Assembly: GCA_937870605.1 (NCBI GenBank)
Contig: CALMZW010000346.1
Span: 1 to 18,678 of the forward strand
Direction: 5' to 3'
From: an uncultured Synergistaceae bacterium
Lineage (GTDB): Bacteria > Synergistota > Synergistia > Synergistales > Aminobacteriaceae
Length of the DNA stretch: 18,678 nucleotides
A program made the position numbers and the translations under genes. The number at the start of each line of letters is the position of its first letter. The stretch's first letter is position 1. Positions 14,712-18,678 of the stretch are shown here, in pieces. The notes beneath the pieces were generated by a model, which saw only the letters and a list, made by a program, of their open reading frames with translations, had not been told where the DNA came from and searched no databases.

Positions 14712-15407
14712 ATGTACCCGTTCTTTTTTGACCGGACAATGCTGTTGTTGCTGCCCGCGCTGCTTCTTGCGATGTGGGCGCAGTTTCGCGTAAAGAGCGC
14801 GTATTCCAGATTCGGGGCGATTCCTTCGCGTCGGGGAGTCACCGCGGCGCAGGTCGCCAGGTCGTTGCTCGACCGTTTCGGACTCTCGAACGTTCCCGTC
14901 GGCCGGGTGCCGGGCAACCTGACGGACCACTATGACCCGCGGGACAAGTCGCTTTCCCTGTCCGATACGGTGTACAACAGCACGAGCATCGCCGCGATCG
15001 GCGTCGCCGCGCACGAGGTCGGTCACGCGATTCAGGACAAGGAGCGGTACGCTCCGCTGGCCATACGGAACGCCATTGTCCCCGTTGTGGGCATCGGGTC
15101 GAGCATGGCCATCCCGCTCTTTTTCATCGGACTGTTCCTGCGCGGCGAGTTTCTGATGAACCTCGGCATCGTGCTCTTCCTCGGAGTGATCGTATTTCAC
15201 GTCGTCACGCTTCCGGTCGAGTTCGACGCCAGCAGCAGGGCGCTCCGGGTGCTCGGCGATACGGGCCTTCTCGGGATGGACGAGGTATCCGGCGCGAAGA
15301 AGGTGCTGAACGCGGCCGCGCTGACCTATGTGGCGGCGACGATCATGGCGTTCGCGCAGCTCCTTCGGCTTCTGGCGCTTCGCGGGTCGTTCGGGGATCG
15401 CGATTAG
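14712..15407 (+). CDS. YugP-like membrane zinc metallopeptidase (Zn_peptidase_2)
   Basis: A 231-residue inner-membrane neutral zinc metallopeptidase-like protein. TM1 covers residues about 8-24. The family hallmark LTDHYDPRDKSLSLSD (70-85) precedes the zinc motif HEVGH (101-105; ligands His101 and His105, catalytic Glu102). Two further hydrophobic spans (about 121-143 and 147-168) follow, then VEFDASSRAL (169-178), which probably supplies the third, acidic ligand (Glu170). A final hydrophobic helix lies at about 203-220. Length and motif order match the family, whose substrates are poorly known. The ATG follows GGGAGG by 7 nt. It has its own promoter (14618-14646) and is followed by a terminator-like hairpin, so it may be transcribed alone or read through into the DUF6391 gene. 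Confidence 0.92.
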   Translation: MYPFFFDRTMLLLLPALLLAMWAQFRVKSAYSRFGAIPSRRGVTAAQVARSLLDRFGLSNVPVGRVPGNLTDHYDPRDKSLSLSDTVYNSTSIAAIGVAAHEVGHAIQDKERYAPLAIRNAIVPVVGIGSSMAIPLFFIGLFLRGEFLMNLGIVLFLGVIVFHVVTLPVEFDASSRALRVLGDTGLLGMDEVSGAKKVLNAAALTYVAATIMAFAQLLRLLALRGSFGDRD

Positions 15408-15421
15408 GTGCGCATTGCCGC

Positions 15422-15450
15422 TTCACGGATGCGTATCGGTGGATTATGAT
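15422..15450 (+). promoter_or_regulatory. Candidate promoter of the DUF6391-rsmB-PASTA operon
   Basis: TTCACG (15422-15427), a 17-nt spacer and TATGAT (15445-15450). The predicted start near 15457 falls inside the 5' arm of the hairpin at 15452-15477, so a transcript from here would carry only part of that stem. Confidence 0.5.
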
Positions 15451-15451
15451 G

Positions 15452-15486
15452 GTGGGGCGGTCGAAGGGCCGCTCCACTTCTTTTTT
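15452..15486 (+). terminator. Intrinsic terminator after the YugP-like gene
   Basis: GTGGGGCGG (15452-15460) pairs with CCGCTCCAC (15469-15477), nine pairs with one G-U, around an 8-nt loop; TTCTTTTTT follows (15478-15486). It lies 45 nt after the peptidase stop and 22 nt before the DUF6391 start. Confidence 0.75.
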
Positions 15487-15507
15487 CGTGAGGAAGGATA
15501 GATCGGC

Positions 15508-16200
15508 ATGCCCCTGCTCCTGATCGTTCTGCTTTTGTTTCTCGTTCCCTGGGTGGGTATTATCGTGCTCGTGATGTTCGGCGTTTTCGCGTTGCTGGCG
15601 GTGACGCTGGGGTTTGCCGCCAATTCGTTCGTATGGCTTTTCGCCGGGCCGACGCAGCTTTTCCGGATCCTCTTCAATCACAGGGTTCGCAAGAATCACG
15701 CGATCGAACACGCGACCGTGCATATTCTCGAGGATCGTTTCGGACGCATGAACATCGAAGGGATGGCCGAAGAAGGAGGGTTCTCGCTGCGGGGGCTCCG
15801 CGACCGAGACGTTGTCGCGATGGCTGCGCGATCCGCCCTGGAACGTCTCAAACGCGGCGAGAGCTCCCTGGCGATCCATCCCCGGTGCGGCACGACGCTT
15901 GTCGTGCTGAATACGCTCGCATCCGTGCTTTTTCTGTCGCTCCTCGCCCTGACGGGGAGCTTCAGCCTGCTGACGGTGATTGTCTCCCTGCTTCTGGCGC
16001 ACGCAGCGGCGCCGCTGGCGAGCCGGTTCGCGCAAAAGTACGTCACGACGGATTCGCGCGTGGACGGAATGGAGATCCTGTCCGTCGAAATGCGCGGGGA
16101 GAAAGTCGCACTGTCCGGTTTCTCCTTTATCGTTCCAGGTTCGCTTTTCGTTCGCACCCGGTTTTCGGGTGATCCTTTGTTAGCGGAGGTGGTTGACTGA
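15508..16200 (+). CDS. DUF6391-family integral membrane protein with an HxxEH motif
   Basis: A 230-residue membrane protein. Two hydrophobic helices occupy residues about 2-23 and 24-48, a conserved polar domain spans 58-128, and two more helices span about 130-170; a soluble tail ends the protein. The polar domain holds RKNHAIEHATVHILED (61-76), in which His64, Glu67, His68 and His72 are one or two helical turns apart, and IHPRCGT (123-129). This matches my memory of DUF6391, whose function is unknown. HxxEH is the zinc motif of M16 'inverted' peptidases, so metal binding is possible but unproven. AGGAAGGA precedes the ATG. The stop overlaps the rsmB start by one base, so the genes are translationally coupled. 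Confidence 0.82.
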   Translation: MPLLLIVLLLFLVPWVGIIVLVMFGVFALLAVTLGFAANSFVWLFAGPTQLFRILFNHRVRKNHAIEHATVHILEDRFGRMNIEGMAEEGGFSLRGLRDRDVVAMAARSALERLKRGESSLAIHPRCGTTLVVLNTLASVLFLSLLALTGSFSLLTVIVSLLLAHAAAPLASRFAQKYVTTDSRVDGMEILSVEMRGEKVALSGFSFIVPGSLFVRTRFSGDPLLAEVVD

Positions 16201-17528
16201 TGCGGGGTGTCGAGGCAGCGCTGCTCGTGCTTCGGGATGTTGGAAAGGGAGAGCTTGCGAGCATCGCTCTGAGAAAGTACGCGCCGGAACTCCCGCAGAC
16301 GGACATGACCCTTGCCGCTTCCCTTGTGTACTGCACCTTGCGGAAACGCCTTCTCTGGTACGAGATGCTTCGCTCTTTTCTGAAACCGGATATCGAGGGA
16401 CTGAACGAAGAGACGGTGAATGCGATGCTGCTCGGAGCCGCAGGCATGACGGAGTTGCGTCACTTCGCCCCTATGGCGCTCGCGAACGCGTTGGTGCAAC
16501 GTGTCAAGGACAACGTCGGAGAGCGGGAGGCTCGGGTGGTGAACGCCGTCCTCCACCGCGTCGGAGAGAGCGGAAGGGAGTATATCCGAACCCTTGCGGC
16601 GAGCAGCGACCTCAAGGACTGCGCCATTCTGAACGGGGTGCCGCCCTGGGCCGCCTTCATGCTGAAAGAGGGCGTCGGCCAGCAGGAAGCCCGAAAGCTG
16701 GTTCGCATGGCCAGGATCCGTCCGTACGCGTCATTTCGCGTGTGGCCGGAATCGAAAGCGCAGGCCGTCGTTGCGAAGGCGAATGCGTCCGGTTGCCGAT
16801 GCTGGATGTCTCCGTTGCTTCCGTATTCCGTTCGTCTGTCTTCATCCGTTTACCCGCCGTCCTTTGCCGGGTACAATGAAGGGGCGTCCACACCGCAGGG
16901 GGAATCGTCCATGATGGTGGGCGAGGTCGTCCGGCGCCTCTGGAAGAAGGGCGCGATCCTTGACATGTGTTCCGGCAGGGGAATCAAGGCCGGTCAGATC
17001 GCCTCCCTGCTGCCGAACGCCGGTCTCGAATGCTGGGAACTCTCGGCGGGAAGGGTCCGGGTGCTGGAAAAGGAGCGCTCCCGGCTTCAGGTTTCGTGGA
17101 CCATACAGACCGGAGACGCCCTGAGCCTTCAGCCGCGGGTCCGTCCGGATCTCATTTTGCTGGACGCTCCGTGTTCCAACAGCGGGACGTGGACGCGACA
17201 CCCGGAAGGGAAACAGCGCCTTTCAGTCGACAATGTCGTGCGCGTTTCGGATCTTCAATCGCAACTGCTGCGCCGGGCGCTTTCCCTCGTTGCGCCGGGC
17301 GGCGTGGTTGTGTACGCGACGTGCAGTCTGTTCCGGAAGGAAAATGAAGAGGTCATCGCCCGCGTTCTTGCGGAACGAAGCGATTTGTTTGAAATTCCGC
17401 CCCCGCTTTCCGGAGTCCGGATTCACCGGGGACGTCCATGGGGAGTCTATCTCTGGCCGGAACTTCCCTGGCTTGACGGCTTCTATATCGCCGTTCTGGG
17501 CAGAAAAAATCAGGAGGGAACAGCATGA
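16200..17528 (+). CDS. rsmB: 16S rRNA (cytosine-C5)-methyltransferase, RsmB/Sun family
   Basis: A 442-residue SAM-dependent RNA methyltransferase of the family that makes m5C967 in 16S rRNA. A NusB-like helical domain (residues about 3-135, with NAVLHRV at 115-121) is followed by the Rossmann methyltransferase domain (about 235-436). Motif I is ILDMCSGRGIKAGQIA (253-268), which differs from the usual AAPGGKT but keeps Gly and Lys. The two cysteines of the family are present: Cys325 in DAPCSNSG (release) and Cys375 in YATCS (nucleophile). Length is normal for RsmB. GGAGGT precedes the ATG, which shares its A with the upstream TGA; its own TGA overlaps the next ATG (ATGA). In Firmicutes rsmB commonly precedes PASTA-kinase genes, and a PASTA gene follows here too. 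Confidence 0.9.
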   Translation: MRGVEAALLVLRDVGKGELASIALRKYAPELPQTDMTLAASLVYCTLRKRLLWYEMLRSFLKPDIEGLNEETVNAMLLGAAGMTELRHFAPMALANALVQRVKDNVGEREARVVNAVLHRVGESGREYIRTLAASSDLKDCAILNGVPPWAAFMLKEGVGQQEARKLVRMARIRPYASFRVWPESKAQAVVAKANASGCRCWMSPLLPYSVRLSSSVYPPSFAGYNEGASTPQGESSMMVGEVVRRLWKKGAILDMCSGRGIKAGQIASLLPNAGLECWELSAGRVRVLEKERSRLQVSWTIQTGDALSLQPRVRPDLILLDAPCSNSGTWTRHPEGKQRLSVDNVVRVSDLQSQLLRRALSLVAPGGVVVYATCSLFRKENEEVIARVLAERSDLFEIPPPLSGVRIHRGRPWGVYLWPELPWLDGFYIAVLGRKNQEGTA

Positions 17529-18619
17529 AGATGATGCGATGGGCCATGGCGGCGGTGTTGCTTGTCATTGTCGTGTCCGCCGGGATCGCGGTCTATACGG
17601 TGTTTTTCGGGAGCAAGGACCTCGCCGTCCCCAGGCTTCGGGAAATGTCCGTCATGGACGCCATGGAAGAGGTCAAACGCCTTGGCCTCCAGGCGAAGAT
17701 CGAACAGGTCGACTCTGCGTTGTCGCCGGGACGGGTCCTTGCCCAATGGCCCGATCCGGGGACGAAGGTGCGGAAAGAAACGACGCTCATCCTGAAGGTC
17801 AGCAAGGGAGCGGCGAACCGGAAGGCGATCCCCGATGTCCGCGGCATGGAGTATACGAGAGCGGTCAAGACGCTTGAAGAAAACGGGTTCTCGCTCGGGG
17901 ACGTCGTTCGGCTGAAGGACAATGAGCGCCCCGCGGGAAGCGTTATCGCCCAGAGTCCTGCGGCGCCTGCAACCGTTGACCCGGGGCGCAAGGTCGATCT
18001 CATGGTCAGCGCGGGCGGGGCCGCCCGGGGCGGCAAGATTCCCGTTCCCGAACTGACGCAGCAGGACGAGAAAGCCGCGAGAAAAATGCTTTCTGAAGCG
18101 TCCCTGACGCTGGCGGGAATCGAATATGTCTATAACCAGAACACGGCCGAAGGCATGGTTCTGGGAACGAAACCCCGCGCGGGCGCTCTTGTCGCTTCCG
18201 GCGGCGGCGTGACGCTCCTTGTCTCGACGCTGAAGAAGCCGGATAAGCCGGAACCCCAGACCCCGGCCGGAGGAAAGGCGAACGTGCCGGGACTGGCGCC
18301 GCTGACTCCCGGGGCGCAATCCGACGGAGCTTCGGAACGTGTCATCGTGAACGCGGATGCATCCGCAAAGCCGTCGCCGACATCGGCGCCCGCGGCAGGG
18401 AGCAAGCAGCGCATTGCGAAGGTGCGGTATCAGGTTCCGCCGCTGTCCAAACCCATGGCCCTGCGCATCGAAATGGTGGACGCGAACGGGACGCGCCAAC
18501 TCATGAGCAGGGAGGTCCGCGGGGGAGAATACATCTCGCTCGACGCGCCGTTCACCACTGAAGGCGTCGTCACCATCTACCTCGGAGGCGAATTCGTGTG
18601 GCAGGACAGATTCCGATAA
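17525..18619 (+). CDS. Membrane-anchored PASTA-domain protein without a kinase domain
   Basis: A 364-residue protein with a short cytoplasmic start, one TM helix (about 6-28) and three extracytoplasmic PASTA repeats: residues about 33-94 (VPRLREMSVMDAMEEVKRLGL), 101-163 (IPDVRGMEYTRAVKTLEENGF) and 172-234 (VPELTQQDEKAARKMLSEASL). Each ends with the typical VxxQxPxxGxxV-type strand. A Pro/Ala/Ser-rich linker (237-295) leads to a final predicted beta-rich domain (about 297-364) that I do not recognise. PASTA repeats bind peptidoglycan fragments in kinases and PBPs, so a wall-sensing or wall-anchoring role is likely. The kinase domain found in PrkC/PknB is absent. AGGAGGG precedes the ATG, which overlaps the rsmB stop by 4 nt, so it is the third gene of the operon. 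Confidence 0.9.
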   Translation: MKMMRWAMAAVLLVIVVSAGIAVYTVFFGSKDLAVPRLREMSVMDAMEEVKRLGLQAKIEQVDSALSPGRVLAQWPDPGTKVRKETTLILKVSKGAANRKAIPDVRGMEYTRAVKTLEENGFSLGDVVRLKDNERPAGSVIAQSPAAPATVDPGRKVDLMVSAGGAARGGKIPVPELTQQDEKAARKMLSEASLTLAGIEYVYNQNTAEGMVLGTKPRAGALVASGGGVTLLVSTLKKPDKPEPQTPAGGKANVPGLAPLTPGAQSDGASERVIVNADASAKPSPTSAPAAGSKQRIAKVRYQVPPLSKPMALRIEMVDANGTRQLMSREVRGGEYISLDAPFTTEGVVTIYLGGEFVWQDRFR

Positions 18620-18624
18620 GCAGA

Positions 18625-18668
18625 CGACACGCGATCCCCGACGGTTCTGAGTCGGGGGAGCGTAGTCG
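18625..18668 (+). other. Long imperfect hairpin at the right edge
   Basis: CGAC, ACGC and CCCCGAC (18625-18628, 18629-18632, 18636-18642) pair in order with GTCGGGG, GCGT and GTCG (18651-18657, 18660-18663, 18665-18668), 15 pairs with a small GA-rich internal loop and one bulge. It starts 6 nt after the PASTA stop. No T-run follows within the window, so it is not a standard intrinsic terminator; it may be an mRNA-end structure or a leader element of the next gene. Confidence 0.5.
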
Positions 18669-18678
18669 GTCGCTTACC

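Noticed and set aside
13209..15200. 663-codon open frame on the minus strand
   Set aside because: It spans three real plus-strand genes or gaps (GntR end, DegT, YugP) and two promoter regions; no motif or ribosome site supports it.

Overview
The window is a GC-rich, gene-dense bacterial chromosome segment (16 protein genes, no tRNA, rRNA, CRISPR array, insertion sequence or phage gene seen). Strong Shine-Dalgarno sequences, GTG starts, sigma70-like promoters, a catabolic-type glutamate dehydrogenase and the set YugP-like peptidase / DUF6391 protein / RsmB / kinase-free PASTA protein suggest an anaerobic amino-acid-fermenting bacterium, most likely of the Synergistota. That placement is inference from gene content and has not been tested by any search.

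Layout. 1-832 (-): 5' part of a DHA2-type MFS exporter, cut by the window edge. 1100-1971 (+): O6-alkylguanine-DNA alkyltransferase and an MTH1187-type thiamine-binding protein, ended by a terminator at 2007-2040. 1972-2471: the largest non-coding stretch, with a near-consensus promoter, about 150 nt of potentially folded RNA and a second promoter in front of gdhA (2472-3749). A bidirectional terminator (3785-3820) separates gdhA from the opposing pair asnS and a PPDK_N/ATP-grasp protein (3863-6944, -). From a shared control region 7028-9944 (+) runs the other way: a CobB/CbiA-like protein lacking both catalytic signatures, then an AMP-forming acyl ligase. 9952-10764 (-) is a HAD phosphatase, divergent from a MocR-type regulator (10856-12205) whose PLP lysine is replaced by glutamine. 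A small two-helix membrane protein (12218-12424, -) and a GntR/FCD regulator (12575-13279) follow, then a DegT/StrS aminotransferase (13467-14606), a YugP-like membrane zinc peptidase (14712-15407) and an overlapping three-gene operon: DUF6391 membrane protein, rsmB and a membrane-anchored PASTA protein (15508-18619). The last 60 bases hold a long imperfect hairpin.

How the genes relate. Most are separate housekeeping or regulatory units. Supported couplings are asnS with the PPDK_N protein (25-nt gap), CobB-like with acyl ligase (43-nt gap), HAD with MocR (divergent, overlapping -10 elements) and DUF6391-rsmB-PASTA (1- and 4-nt overlaps). The most unusual content is three enzyme-fold proteins missing key catalytic parts: the CobB-like protein (no P-loop, no GATase cysteine), the MocR protein (K to Q at the PLP site) and the PPDK-like protein (ATP-grasp without swivelling-His or PEP-barrel domains). 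The possible structured RNA upstream of gdhA is the other main point of interest.
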